From the NCBI GenBank assembly GCA_033675545.1, contig JAWDGP010004582.1, forward strand, positions 12,501 to 76,500: 64,000 nt of DNA. Reading direction: 5' to 3'. The notes below the pieces were generated by a model. That model was not told where the DNA came from and ran no database searches. It saw nothing but the letters and a program-made list of their open reading frames with translations. This DNA comes from Elysia crispata (lineage: Eukaryota; Mollusca; Gastropoda; Plakobranchidae). The translations under genes were made by a program, and so were the position numbers. Of this stretch, positions 1 to 14,221 are shown piece after piece; position 1 is the first letter of the stretch, and every line of letters begins with the position of its first letter.

Positions 1-440
1 ACACAACTTACTATCAGCTCCAAAATACACTTCATGTTCCAATATAAATTATTGAGACAATATTGTTTAGAAATTACTCAAGGCATCACTCAGATATTTG
101 ATTCTGACAAAGGAGTTTAAAAAATTAAGTGGCTATCAATAACTTACAATAACTTACTACACGTTACTATCAGCTCTAAAATACACTTCATGTTCCAATA
201 TAAATTATTGAGACAATATTGTTCAGAAATTACTCAAGGCATCACTCAGAAGTTTGATCCTGACAAAGGAGATTAAAAAATTAAGTGGCTATCAATAACT
301 TACAACTTTTTTCAGTGCATCGTTAGCCACTGCAGGTTTTTTTTTTTTTCCTTTTTGTTACAGAACTTACTATCAGCTCCAAAATACACTTCATGTTCCA
401 ATATAAATTATTGAGACAATATTGTTTAGAAATTACTCAA
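1..440 (+). repeat. Direct repeat of about 156 bases, 2.5 copies
   Basis: Copies begin with TTACTATCAGCTC at 8, 164 and 367. The first two are nearly complete; the third stops at about 440, after ATTACTCAAG. A 60-base insert with a poly-T tract separates copies 2 and 3. The array may continue to the left of the window. Confidence 0.85.
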
Positions 441-521
441 GCGTATACTAGGCACCCTTCAAGAAGCATAGAGGGACGAGATTTTTCCGAGAAATTAATC
501 ACTAGAATTAATCGTTAGTGT

Positions 522-571
522 CCCGGTTCTATGGAGCGCTTCTATCTTTAGGTGAGCTTCACAGAACCGGG
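522..571. repeat. Imperfect hairpin
   Basis: CCCGGTTCT (522-530) pairs with AGAACCGGG (563-571). The stem extends to about 16 pairs with one mismatch and one G-T. It is GC-rich against an AT-rich background and is flanked on both sides by GAAA..TTAAT. It may be a fragment of a terminal repeat. Confidence 0.5.
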
Positions 572-1149
572 CCAATGTCGCGAGTTCCCAGAAAAATTAA
601 TGTTTCACTATGTTCTCAGAAGCATGGATTTATTGTCTCTCTAATTTCAAGAAAAGCATTTTCTTATGTTTTGGGTTAAGGGTTTCTGTAAGATCAATTT
701 ATTAATGCAATGCTGGTGAATTCTACACGTCAGTTTTTGGAATAAATTATGTAAGCTCAGTTTGATATGCCTGTCTATTTATTATGAAAACAATTTGTAT
801 AAAACACGTAGGTTGCACTCTTTATTTTTGCTGCTAAAATTTACCAAGTTAATCAACGAAAGGGTAGAAAAAATTTTGGTTTTTAAAAAGCTTTAGGCAC
901 TATGTTAGAGTTAGCCGTTGTATCATAATAAACTACACAATATAACTATAAAGAGCGTAAACAACAGGGATTTATGTTACCTTACATCTATTAAACCTTA
1001 ACCGATGTATTGAAAACATCTTTGTCATAATTCCCTACATGTTATGGCATGACATTTAAAGATCCTTGGCTCTAATATAATTCCTTTCTAAAATAAGTTT
1101 GTTTTTTTCTTACATTTCTATTAGTCATCAAAACTTTACATTCGCTGCC

Positions 1150-1506
1150 AAGATAAAAACTATGACCGCTGCCACGATAGAAACTATGACCGCTGCCAAG
1201 ATAGAAACTATGATCACTGCCAAGATAGAAACTATGACCGCTGCCAAGATAAAAACTATGACCGCTGCCACGATAGGAACTATGACCGCTGCCAAGATAA
1301 AAATTATGAATGCTGCCAAGATAGAAACTATGATCGCTGCCAAGATAAAAACTATGACCGCTGCCAAGATAGAAACTGTGACCGCTGCCAAGATAAAAAA
1401 CTATGATTGCTGCCAAGATAGAAACTATGACAGCTGCCAAGATAAAAAACTATTACAGCTGCCAAGATAGAAACTATGACCGCTGCCAAGATAGAAACTA
1501 TGACCA
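1150..1506 (+). repeat. 24-bp minisatellite, about 15 copies
   Basis: The unit is AAACTATGACCGCTGCCAAGATAG with a few variants. Because 24 is a multiple of 3, several frames stay open on both strands and give artificial 8-residue repeat proteins. No promoter, splice context or non-repeat domain supports a gene. Confidence 0.95.
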
Positions 1507-2264
1507 CCGTTCCCCTATAACCAACCTTTCTTCACAACTTTTTTCTTCAAGTTACATAAGAACACAGCCAATTTATATAGAGGTAAAAAAACTAATAAAA
1601 AAGAAATTTGGACGAAATTGGTGAATCAAATCAGGCTTTATTAAAAAAAATACTGTGATACAGCAACATGCTATATTGTATTCTAGTTTGTTCACTTTGA
1701 TACTATTCCATAAACGCTCAACAATATCTTCATTAATTTCATTGTCCTCTTTTCGATTAAGCCTACATTAAGCAAAAAAAAAAATAAAAAGGGCAGGTTA
1801 TTATTTTTTCAATAGCTTTCTTACGACATACATTAGGACCATGGAAACATTAATTTGACTTAGACAAGAATCCGAATTTATGCAATTAACAAGAATTTGC
1901 TTACCTCGACAACAAAGTACAAGACAGAGCGCTAAGAAAGTATAGAACTGGCCTTCCATGTCCTCTCTGATGGTTCCTCTGATTTTAGTACAGCCATGGG
2001 TATAGATCAGGAAATATTATACTCTGTATGCAGAGACCACACGAAGTTATACTTCCATAATGACAAGATGTTTCCTGAGATCAATATAAATTTATTTTGG
2101 CTTTAGGTGACGACAAACCTCAATGTCACAGAAGGCCATAGTTTGGCTTGTTGGAAATTGAATCGACATAATGTTCACCATATTCTCAAGTTTCGTCGGA
2201 TAATCGCCAGAAATTTAATTGTATTTGTTTCAGATATGTCATTTATGATAAAATACATTAATCA

Positions 2265-2337
2265 GTATCAGTTGTTATTATTATAATTAAATCTGTTATT
2301 ATCATTATTATTATTATTATAATTAAATCTATTATTA

Positions 2338-2413
<76 letters not shown>

Positions 2414-2430
2414 TACTACTACTACTTTAG
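2265..2430 (+). repeat. (TTA)n microsatellite
   Basis: An interrupted TTATTATTA tract becomes pure from about 2338 and ends in CTACTACTA. Confidence 0.95.
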
Positions 2431-4659
2431 TTTTTCATTCGTTACAGAGACTGGCACCACCACAAAGCATTTCCCTTCCCCTAACCATGATCCCAGCAAG
2501 ATTATTGGGACTCTCTAATAATCATGGTGATTTTCTGGATTTACTTTTCACCTGCTATCTTTTAAACCTGAAATATTACTGAAAGGTCAATATGAGCATT
2601 AGTTCACTGGATTACGATGCTATTAATTAAAGATTGACTGCAATGTCCCAAAAGTTCGTAGCCTTATTATACCATGCTTTTCTTAGGTTTAGCCCAGAAA
2701 TTGAGTGAAAGACGAAAAGTACGGGTACATAATTTTAGAAATTCGATGCACCTAGCGACGGGGATAGCGTTGCATCAGCGGAAGTCTGACCTTGAGCAGT
2801 TTGTATGCCTCAAGGGCACGGACTAATATTTCTTTTTAAATCTTTTGGTTTTTTATCTTCGTGCAAGGCATGGAGCTATAAATAACTAATACTAGTGGAA
2901 AGAGTGACAGATGCAAGAAAAGTGACAAGAGATATAGGTACAAGGAAGGTCCTGATCGCCTGCGCTAAAGAGCAGGGCGCCTGATTGATTGATTGATTGA
3001 TTCATCTCTAAAAAGACACAAGATTGTTCAGCGTTTCATCGTAAAACAATAAGTGGCCCAGCAAACGACAAGGGTGTCCAAACTTTTTGCAAAAAGGACC
3101 AGATATGGTGACATGAAAATGTGTCGAAGCCGACCATTCAGCCTGACATTCCTTGAACCGTTATCGTTTTAGTATTATTGATCTTATGACAGAGGCTGCG
3201 GGCCAGTGTAGATTTGAGCACGAGCCGCATTTTGCATGAGGGCCGGACTTTGGACATGTCTGGGTTAGGATTCTAGTCTGGGTAATCAAGGGATGGGATC
3301 AGATCCAATCTTACAAACAAAATCCTTAGCTTGTTTACACGAACGTAAGCTACCGTCTCCGTAAAAGAACTTTTGAAAAAAATAAATAAATAAAGAGCTT
3401 ATAAAAAGTTGTACTAATCAAAGAACCAAAGAAATTTATCTCAAATCTCATAGCTATTAAAAAAAAAAAATACTAGTCTGACAGAATTAAACAATAAATC
3501 TTCCAAGTCATGTCACGTGATCGGTTATAGGATCAGGATGGAAGAGGCCAAGATACTATTACTAAGGTAACTCCACACTTACTTTATGTACGCAGTAAGA
3601 GAATAAAACAGTTACGTAATCGATTTATCAATTAGCAAATCAGTGCAAAGTTGCTCCGCTTTGTTGTGATGAGCTCTTTGTTTACACGTGACAGTCTTAT
3701 TTCGATTTGTTCTTCCATAATGGTAAAAAAAAAATGCTGTTGGACAGTGGATACAACGGGATGACGCGCCTGTATATGTGTGTCTTCTACATGCGTGCGC
3801 ACATGCATGTGTGTGTGTGTGATGGAAATATAACGGCAGTGGCTTGCGTGCTCCTTTACTAACATCAATCATGTTGCATAACACCAGGTAATTTAGTTCA
3901 CGTAAAAAACTACCCTACGAATAACTCGTTTAGGTCATGCCATATTAATTCATTATTAATTTATTTTTATCTTCATCCCTCTCTCTCTCTGTCTTTCCCT
4001 CTCTTCCTCTTTCTCTCAAGCAAACATTCTGCCAAAAGATTCCCCAAACCATCAGGAAGATTAAGGCTATGTTTTAAAATTACTCTCTCTACAATATTTG
4101 TACTTGGTTGTCAGCTTAATAATCAAACGCTGCTTCTCTATCTTTTCAGAGATTATTTGTATGTTTCAGAGATCAGTAAAATAAGAACAAAATTGCCAGA
4201 AAGTATTGACGACTTAGGTCTAACCTTTTCTTCTCAAAACCGACTGCAGATGTCTAAAATGGAAGAAAATTCCTGCCGATTTTGTGGTTTTTCATGGAAA
4301 AAAATGTCATGCAACCACAGCTTATGGACCAAAACGCCATAAGAAAAGACGTAATACTGTAAGATTGAAATCTTTTTTAGATCCTTTTACACATTTTTAT
4401 GGTAAGTTTAAATAAATACACAGCTATGAATTCCCGAAACTTAAGGCCCTGCACCTGAAAGCATTTAAGATTTTATAGAGATAACGTCATTATATGCAAA
4501 GTCTGTTGAAAAAATAAAACGCCAATAAATGAAAACTATGTCTCACATTTGGATCAGGGAATAAAATAGAGCGTGATAGAAAAGTTACTACACTTTTCCT
4601 TTTGTTCAAAGATTAGAACCTGAGGTAAAAGAAAGATTTTCTAGTTTTTAACTTTGGGC

Positions 4660-4660
<1 letters not shown>
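2431..4660. other. No gene recognised
   Basis: Apart from the hAT-like element at 3069-3262, short simple repeats (GATT)n near 2980 and (GT)n near 3810, I see nothing supportable. A 61-codon frame at 4157 follows an acceptor-like sequence but shows no family resemblance. Confidence 0.6.
3069..3262. mobile_element. Short non-autonomous hAT-like element (MITE)
   Basis: The left end CAAGGGTGTCCAAACTTTTTG and the right end GGGCCGGACTTTGGACATGTCTG (read inward as CAGACATGTCCAAAGTCCGG) form imperfect terminal inverted repeats. They are typical of hAT/Charlie-type elements (CAGGGGTGTCCAAAC). The length is 194 bases with no coding capacity. A matching 8-bp target duplication is not evident, so the copy is old or the ends are slightly misplaced. 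Confidence 0.5.
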
Positions 4661-4990
<330 letters not shown>

Positions 4991-4999
4991 CTACTAACA

Positions 5000-7900
5000 C
5001 TACAACATATATTTATTTCGTTTGTTATTCCGATAGCTTCAGTTTCTTTAAACGATACGTCCATTGATGAAGAGTAATAGAAAGGCTTCAAGATCACATA
5101 CTGTGGAAAAATCTTCTCGACAAGTTATGATAAGAATCTTGTTGACTTGTTCTGTAAACGCAGCCGTTTACCATGTAAACCAGGCTTTATCAATGGACTG
5201 TTCAACCCAATACAGGTGAACAAAAGAGCACGACGAGAGATTGATCCCATACATAGCTTAACCTCAGCGCTGCGCAAATAACATAACTTTCATCAACATA
5301 ATAACAGCCACATCAATTATAGAACTAACTCGTAAGATTAGCATTTTAGATTTAACTGATCAGTAAGCATAAGAATAATTTCTTTGTGCTAAAGCAAAGC
5401 TGAAAGAAGCATCAGTTAGATTTATGTTCATTATTGCTTCTCTATTCATAAAAAAAAAAGCCAAACGGCGGGACAAACAAATCAGGGTAATACTTTATTA
5501 AATGCCGTCATGACGAAAGAAATGCTCTTGCATCCTTAGAGAATATATGCATACACAAAAAATTAGTACATTTTAAAAAAGTCAACCATCTATTATTCTG
5601 ACATGAAAGCACAGAAGTTTATAATGACGACAAAAAATGTAGCTCTGGGACAGAAAGAGACATTCTGCAGTCTTCGTTGCTTCAATGTGTTGACATCATT
5701 GATAATAATTTTTTTTTTTAATATGAATCGGATAATAGATTTTCAATAATAATTTTCTCAAGCCAGTATTTGGCATACAGTCTAAAGAATTTCACGTTGA
5801 ACATTTCCAGTTACGATTCTACTACATCCATGTTGAGACACAAGGGAAGGGGGTGGAAGGGGTTGGGGTGACAAAAAAAAAATAATAGATGATATAACTT
5901 TGGTAAGTAAGAAAAATTAAGCAGTTTTAGGTGCCATTTTCATATAAATATTAGCATCACAAACACAATACATGAAATGTACTTCTGGGATACAATGACT
6001 AGATATGAATGAAAGTTACAAGAAGGCTTGACTTATCTCTAGTACAAAGGGCTGACATGAAAGATCCCTTTCAAGATACAATTACATGCTTATCACATCT
6101 GCGTTCAAATATAACCATGACTCGGTCAGTCATAACTAAATTTAACTGGTCTATATGGCCTACACCACATGCCTCTGCATTTTACTTGCATTAATAAAAA
6201 ATGCTATTTATGAGTACAAAATCTTTTAATGGCATTTTTGAACGTATTCAGAGATTTGACTCACAAAAATAAAGCTTTTTTTCCCCCACAAAAAGACCTA
6301 TCTTAATATAGTTAAGCGAGGACAACATCCATATACATATGGACTAAGCAGGACATAATTTGATACAACGCCTGCAGCATGGAGTGAATTCTAACACTTT
6401 TTTTTTACAGCTGGCAGAATTTCCACAAAAAAGACAAAAAATAGATTTCATTGACTTACATTTCTTCCTCAGAGAATCTACTGTTGGCAAGGTAGGATGA
6501 TATTCTTAAGTACAGATTTATTTCCCGTAATGACACTTTTTTTTTAAGTTCTACAACGTTTTGCTTTTAACAACATCATATGAAATAAAAGATGAAAATT
6601 GCTCATGAAAATTTAAGTATAGACAGCATGCAGAAAATTAAAATATAGCTTTGAATGATAAAGATATTTTTTTCTTTTCTTAGGGTTAATCAAAGTGTAT
6701 ATACTTATAGCGCTGAAAATAAATAAGATAGAAACATACATTTTGCAAAACCGGTAAACATTTTAAAACAAATCATATATTTTGAAAACTATCTTTATAT
6801 ACATTTGTACATATAACTTTCATTATTTCCTTTGTCTTTTTAAAAGCCATATGATATGGGACAAAAACAGAATTACATCCATCAAAAACCATGCTTCAAA
6901 TTCTAAAATACAGTTCGTCTTTGCTGATTGCAACATACATTACAGTATACCTTTTAGTGTTCCAAGAACACAGCTGAGATTTACCCTGTGACCTAGGGAC
7001 AAGAAGTAGGTTGTGAGAATTACAGATTACATGGGTAGCACTCCAACAAAATGAAACATTTTGAGGTAGATGACTACCTGGGAAAATGCCATTTTCCTCA
7101 AGAAAGCTTGAAATCCAGGCTATTTAATGTGTTTTTACTTCAGAACCAAAAAGACGATTAGTAAAAAACAGAAATTTCAAGCTTTCTTTAGAAAAATTGC
7201 GTTTACACAAAAATTTCTCAGCCTGAAAACTTCTCATATCATGGCGGCGCTACAGATATGTAGAGAAACACTTGCTATTTCAGGACAGGGAAACTGCTTG
7301 GCCATGGAATTTGACCTAAACAAACAGAGTTCTCCGTACAGCTTAACTAGATGGCTAGCTAATTTCTTGAGCTTTCTTTTTCTTGTTAAGTTAAGCAAAT
7401 TTTTTAAGGGAGCTGAATGAACCATTCCTGAGCTTTTGAATGTCCTGTGTTGTGGCGCTTTGCAAAATGATCAACATTTCAGTCAATGCATGGCTCAATT
7501 GGTGCAAGATATACGACACGACAATAGTTTTAAAACCAGAAAGGAAAAAAAAACTGCAACATAACTTTTTGGGGAAAGAATGGACAACTTACTTAAAACC
7601 AGCCATTGGAAAGATGCCCTATCAATTCTGCATTAAAACAACATCAAGATGAAGATCATTACTTTTCAAGCATAACACAAAACAACACAATGTCAAGAGG
7701 CTATGTATAAACTAAAACAAAAAAAGAACGCAAAACATATTAGTAACAGCAAAGTATTGTTCATAAGTTACACAATTAATACAATACTCATTATATTCAA
7801 ACTGAAATTGCAATCAAAATTTTTGTCATTGTGAGTTAATAAACTTTGTATGACTGCCTGATGAAGTTCGTCTGTTTTCTTCCTAGTCATTTCAGCCCCA

Positions 7901-8036
7901 CTTTTGATAAAACTGAAGCTTCAAACCGTGGAATGTCTTGTAAGAGAATAATTTGTCAAATGTCTTTACATAAAAAAAAGTTGTCAGAATTATTCCGCAG
8001 CTATCACGACTAAGAACTAGTTGAATACACATAGTC
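5000..8036. other. No gene recognised
   Basis: AT-rich sequence. The only structure noted is the MITE-like element at 7035-7253. Part of this stretch and of 9.8-14.2 kb could be SNX17 3' UTR or downstream flank, since no clear end signal was identified. Confidence 0.55.
7035..7253 (-). mobile_element. MITE-like element, copy 1
   Basis: About 219 bases with diverged terminal inverted repeats: GTAGCACTCCAACAAAATGA at the left, and GTAGCGCCGCCATGATATGA read inward from the right. Inside is a palindromic GGAAAATG-CCATTTTCC block. The reverse complement matches the element at 15.0 kb along its length (for example TTTTTCTAAAGAAAG then TTGAAATTTCT, and CAGAAGTAAAA), so the two are copies in opposite orientation. 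Confidence 0.6.
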
Positions 8037-9812
8037 TGTCAGTCGTGAGGTCGGGTCACACAGTCTGCCAGTGGTGAAAAGTCAAGTCACACAGTTTGCC
8101 AGTGGTGAAAAGTCAAGTCACACAGTCTGTCAGAGGTGAGAAGTCACACAGTCTGTCAGTGGTGAGAAGTCACACAGTGTGTCAGTGGTGAGAAGTCACA
8201 CAGTCTGTCAGTGGTGAGAAGTCACACAGTCTGTCAGAGGTGAGAAGTCACACAGTCTGTCAGTGGTGAGAAGTCACACAGTCTGTCAGTGGTGAGAAGT
8301 CACACAGTCTGTCAGAGGTGAGAAGTCAAGTCACACAGTCTGTCAGTGGTGAAAAGTCACACAGTTTGCCAGTGGTGAGAAGTCAAGTCACACAGTTTGC
8401 CAGTGGTGAGAAGTCACACAGTTTGCCAGTGGTGAGAAGTCAAGTCACACAGTCTGTCAGTGGTGAGAAGTCACACAGTCTGTCAGAGGTGAGAAGTCAA
8501 GTCACACAGTCTGTCAGTGGTGAGAAGTCACACAGTCTGTCAGAGGTGAGAAGTCAAGTCACACAGTTTGCCAGTGGTGAGAAGTCACACAGTTTGCCAG
8601 TGGTGAGAAGTCACACAGTTTGCCAGTGGTGAGAAGTCAAGTCACACAGTTTGCCAGTGGTGAGAAGTCACACAGTTTGCCAGTGGTGAGAAGTCAAGTC
8701 ACACAGTCTGTCAGTGGTGAAAAGTCACACAGTCTGTCAGTGGTGAGAAGTCACACAGTCTGTCAGAGGTAAGAAGTCACACAGTCTGTCAGAGCTGAGA
8801 AGTCAAGTCACACACTCTGTCAGTCGCGAGAAGTCACACAGTTTGCCAGTGGTGAGAAGTCACACAGTCTGTCAGAGGTGAGAAGTCATGTCACACAGTC
8901 TGTCAGTGGTGAGAAGTCAAGTCACACAGTTTGCCAGTGGTGAGAAGTCAAGTCACACAGTCTGTCAGTGGTGAAAAGTCACACAGTCTGTCAGTGGTGA
9001 GAAGTCACACAGTCTGTCAGAGGTAAGAAGTCACACAGTCTGTCAGTGGTGAGAAGTCAAGTCACACAGTCTGTCAGTGGTGAGAAGTCACACAGTCTGT
9101 CAGTGGTGAGAAGTCACACAGTCTGTCAGTGGTGAGAAGTCACACAGTCTGTCAGAGGTGAGAAGTCACACAGTCTGTCAGAGCTGAGAAGTCAAGTCAC
9201 ACAGTCTGTCAGTGGTGAAAAGTCACACAGTCTGTCAGTGGTGAGAAGTCATGTCACGCAGTCTGTCAGAGGTGAGAAGTCATGTCACACAGTCTGTCAG
9301 TGGTGAGAAGTCAAGTCACACAGTCTGTCAGAGGTGAGAAGTCATGTCACACAGTCTGTCAGTGGTGAGAAGTCAAGTCACACAGTCTGTCAGTGGTGAG
9401 AAGTCATGTCACACAGTCTGTCAGAGGTGAGAAGTCAAGTCACACAGTCTGTCAGTGGTGAGAAGTCACACAGTCTGTCAGAGGTGAGAAGTCACACAGT
9501 CTGTCAGAGCTGAGAAGTCAAGTCACACAGTCTGTCAGTGGTGAGAAGTCAAGTCACACAGTCTGTCAGTGGTGAGAAGTCAAGTCACACAGTCTGTCAG
9601 TGGTGAGAAGTCACAAATTCTGTCAGAAGTGAGAAGTCAAGTCACATAGTCTGTCAGAAGTGAGAAGTCAAGTCACATAGTCTGTCAGTGGTGAGAAGTC
9701 ACACAGTCTGTCAGTCGTGAGAAGTCACACAGTCTGTCAGAGGTGAGAAGTCAAGTCACACAGTCTGTCAGTGGTGAGAAGTCACACAGTCTGTCAGAGG
9801 TGAGAAGTCACC
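8037..9812 (+). repeat. 26/31-bp minisatellite, about 60 copies
   Basis: The core unit is GTCACACAGTCTGTCAGTGGTGAGAA (26 bases). A 31-base form carries an extra GTCAA in front. Variants are mainly TCTGTC versus TTGCC and GTGGTG versus GAGGTG. The interspersion of the two lengths is irregular, with local blocks duplicated. Any open frame inside is repeat-derived. Confidence 0.97.
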
Positions 9813-12800
9813 AGGCCAGGTACTCTCTACCTTCCCCTATCTAACTGGAAACAACAATAAACCATTATCGCTTCCAACTTTGAGTGATGAGACTGAGTTT
9901 CAAGTCTGCCACTGCACTGAATAAATTGTGTAAACCTTTTAAGACAAAAATGTGAAAAAAAATTCTAGCTCTAAAGTACTAATATAAAATTAATGTTTAA
10001 TAAATACTTATGATGCCAATCTTAATAATCAGCCTCAGAGGTTTTGCCTTCATATGCAAGCCCCTCCTACAATTGCACACGAAGAGAAATAAAACAGAAT
10101 AATCTTCAAGGCAACTAAATTGAAAGCATGAACACCAAAAACCTCAAGTATCTCAAACTCTAAAAAAATTGGCGTGATATTTAACAAAGACATAGAGAGA
10201 TTAAAAAAAAAAAACTACTTTGCTAGTAGCACCACGAGGAATGTTTGCACATATTTACATTTTGTCTTGAATCAATCATTAGAAATTGATCACCACACAC
10301 ACACATGTCACATTTTATCTCTTGATGTTTCACAATTGCAATAAGCCCAGAAGTTACACTTTCAAGTTCATTACTTAAAAATTTCAATGACAGTCTATTG
10401 GATTAATTAACTGATACCTTCATAGCTTATTCACCATAGGTGACTGGTAGTGGTACGACTGCACTTCAGACATGTTTTGGTCAGGCAAGGCACAGTGGAT
10501 AACATAGTATCCCTTAGCTAAACCACTTTCACTACGAGACTTTAACATGAAATCGCTACAATCCTAAGTCTGAATCCAAGATTTAAGACTTTGACTGTAT
10601 TAGCCTGTTGCGGCCATAAACCATGACAAACTATCTGTGTGGAGCTACCCTCACTCAAAATGTCCACATATTTTAACAGCAATGAGAAGGCGAGCAATGC
10701 CATGCTGTCGATATCATATTTATCCAACTTACTGTTTTGAAATAAAAATAAAAAAAGCTGAGGAAATTTAGCCTTAACATAAAAATACTCTGGTACATTT
10801 AATGAATTCCATGTTAAAACAGACTTTTATGGTTTTGCCATGTTAATTATGAAATATTGAAATTTCAAATATCTTGGCATTTTTTTCACAAAATACTTCA
10901 AAATCATCTCATATGTATCATAACAAAAGCAGAGTGAAAAAAAATCACCTAGAAGGTCTTAATCACATCTGCTTGGATATTTTCTACAGTTTAAGTCAGA
11001 AAACTAGCTCAGTCCCATGTTTAAATCATTCACGAATGAAGCTGCACAAAAAGCTCACACAGTTGATACATTTGATCCTCTCCATGTCCTCCACTTGGTT
11101 GAAGTTGGTAACATCCAAATCTCAAGTTACACTATATTTCAAGGAGCAGTTGGGTAATGAAATATTTTGCCTATCCCAAAACTAACATAAATTGTTCAAG
11201 CTACTTTTACGTCCATGTTTTTTTTTTTTCATATGTGATAGAATAACTGTGCAAACTCAATACATGATAGTAGCAAAAAGAATGACTATCGAAGCCCACA
11301 TTAGCCCAGAAGATGATGCAGACATATTCGCTTTGTCAAAGCTCAATGAACCACAAAAGCGTTGTTGAATCTATTTTTTAACATTAGAACAATTTTTTAC
11401 GCCAGTACAATACAATATTATGAAGCCAATTAGAAACATACTTTCTGGCGAGTAAAAAAGAATGCTTTAAGCTACTGAGGACAAATATGTTGCTGATTTT
11501 TCATGGATTTTTTGATATAGCCTTTTCAATATAGAGTGAGCTCAGACATTTTGCTTGCATGGATCAAACAAGCATAAGAGAAGAGCTCCTCAAGAGAGAG
11601 TTATTTGAAAAATAATAATTGTTTGGCTTACAATATCAAGGGGAGAAAAAATATGGGTGAGTATTTTGACAAAGTCCTCGTAAAAATGACTGATGAGTTA
11701 GAAGGTGGCCCTGCCTTTATCTACATCTATATCGACAAAATGGAGACTGAACAGACATTCAGACTGAATGCAATTTCACACTAAACAACAGCTGTACACA
11801 TGAACAGCTTTCAGTCTAAAAACACAAAACGAATATATTAAGCCATAGCAGACTTTGCAGCTTTATCTCACGAATGTGAAAACAGTTTTGGAAGGCTGTA
11901 ACTTATCCTAAAAGACTAGATTTGTCTTCACCCATAATTTAAATTCTTTTGTTTTCTTCTCATTCTTTGACCTGCTACCTCCTTTACTTTGTGATCCTGT
12001 CTCAGAAAGTGTATACCCATAATGAGTAAAGGTTTTATGCAATGACATATGAAACTCAAAATGAATTGTCTCATTTAAATTTAGTATTCTCCACTACCCA
12101 AAAAATAAATAAAAAACACATACAGTATGTGATGGGATTAAGCCTGAAGCCTGCACTTGTTATATATGGCCATCTAACTCAATCATTTAAGTCTCAAATC
12201 ACAGAAAAATTAGAACATTGTTCTTCTTTACCGTTTTTGTTAAGAATTATTTGCATTTAAATTGTTCTAGAGAAGAATTAAAAAAAAATATCAGAACTTT
12301 TTTTGGCTTGATTAATATTTGCGCAATGTCTGCTTGACTGACATGATTTTCAAACTTTTGGGTTAGAAACAGTGAAATGTTATTGAAGATTTATCCCCAA
12401 ACCTTTTTATATAAAATTCTATCCCATAACTCTAATAAAAGCAGACTAATGCAAAAATATAAATGAAAAAAAAAAGAAAAAAAAAAGAGAAAATTTGCAA
12501 CTATATCTTAAACTTTGCTATTGAGGTAGTCAAACCCCTGTGAACAAAGCGCAACAAGTCTTCAGCTATCTCAGGCTGCGTCAAATATATCAATGAACTT
12601 TAACCTAGAATCATATAGATACATGAAAATAGGAACCATGTTGATTTTCAGTTTAAGGCACATATACACGTATGTCCAACTTCCCTCTGATGGTGAGGTG
12701 AAACAATAGACAGATAATGACTGCCATAATACACAGAATTAAAGAAGAATATACACAGGGTTCAAAACCATTCCTTGTTCCTTTCTTATCCCTAATAGTT

Positions 12801-14221
12801 ACATCCAGGATGGTTCTGGGAAATTGAGGAACTATAAAGAAGAAGCTGCTAGAGTACGCTGGTGCCCGTGGTAAGAGGCACTGCCAGAGAATCTTACAGG
12901 ATAAAAGAAGGGGGAAACAAAACGACATCAAGGTCAGATTTAAATAAAAAAGTAAAAATATGATAAAACGTCATCATAAAATGTATTGAAACAACAACCT
13001 TCTGTCGCTGCTGGCACAGAACCAACACACACACACACAATAAAATATATTGTGCCTTTTTTCTCAGAATACAAAATATGATCCTCTATTTGAGAAATAG
13101 ATGAGTGGAAATATGCCACGAGATACAAAAAAATTAAACCATTTGCTGTTGTCCAGGCAAGATACCAGAGTTACAAAAAAAAAACTGTGCAAGTTTTATG
13201 TGGTCGAAAAGCCACAGAGCCATCTACGTGCCACAATATCGAGCTTAACCTCAGGCTGGGACTTGTTCTTATCTCTTGCTGTAACTAAGTGACTCATTTT
13301 GCGGAATAATGTAATGTATATGTACTCATGTCTAGATCCAACAAACGAAGAATTGTGCAGAAAGAAAAACAGAATGAGCTGGGGAGTTTTTTTAGTTACA
13401 TATGAATACGTTTCAATTTAGGTTGAAAACAAATGCCCATATTTGACCTGCCCAAGACTGATCAGGAACAAGTTCACCATTTTGTTTTGTGACAGAGGTT
13501 ATGAAAGATGCTTCTAAAAGCACTTTAAAATATGCTTTTTAGCTTTTAAAATAAGTTTAGAAAAACCTAACCTGATATAAAAATAGAGTTTTATAACATT
13601 TAACTTCATCAAAAGGGGACAAAATACATTTTAATGTTTGAAATAAAAAAATTATCAAATAAACAACTTAATGTATACAAATTGTGCTTGATTTGGTAAA
13701 TTGGCTCTGGCATCAGAGAAAAATTTAGGTTTGATTTGGGGATCTTATAATAATATTGGGAGCTGACATACTTAACAGTTACAATGTTACAGAGGTTGAC
13801 CAATGACAGAACAGAAAAATTCAATGGAACCGCTAATGAGCATCAAGGAGAGGATAGACAGAAATTGACAATTACTCTACATTTTGATGCGGGTTCAAAG
13901 GCTACCTATTTATGACAACAGCAAGAGTTGCTATTTTGTGCTTTGCTTTCTTTGCATCTGTTCGAAACGGTTTTTTCAAATCTATGTGTAGATCAAGACA
14001 AGATCACTTTGATCGAGTCAGCAACGAAACAAAGTGCTGAACACAAAGCTTGCTCCATCTTGTGTTCAAGGTGATGATAAAGATGCATCAACTGTAGAAA
14101 AATTGTCCATTGAATATTTGAGAAGCAGATACATGTTGAGCAGTAATGATGATGTCGTGAGTTACACTGGCGTCGCATGCCACTTAGACTCTTCAACCCT
14201 CTGCCTGACTGAGTTAACACC
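9813..14221. other. SNX17 downstream flank, no separate gene seen
   Basis: AT-rich with short open frames only. The part nearest 14221 is presumably SNX17 3' UTR on the minus strand. Confidence 0.5.

Noticed and set aside
1072..1470. Open frames of about 120 codons on both strands with 8-residue repeats
   Set aside because: They are translations of the 24-bp minisatellite, whose unit length is a multiple of 3. Frames are open on both strands and no unique coding sequence is attached.
2940..3000. Possible tRNA or SINE head near the GCGCTAAAGAGCAGGGCGC hairpin
   Set aside because: No A or B box and no cloverleaf; a short chance hairpin next to (GATT)n.
4157..4342. 61-codon frame after a good acceptor-like sequence
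   Set aside because: No donor, no homology-like motif and no neighbouring exon in phase. Kept only as a remark.
8037..9812. Possible CRISPR-like array
   Set aside because: Units are contiguous with no unique spacers, and the host is clearly eukaryotic.
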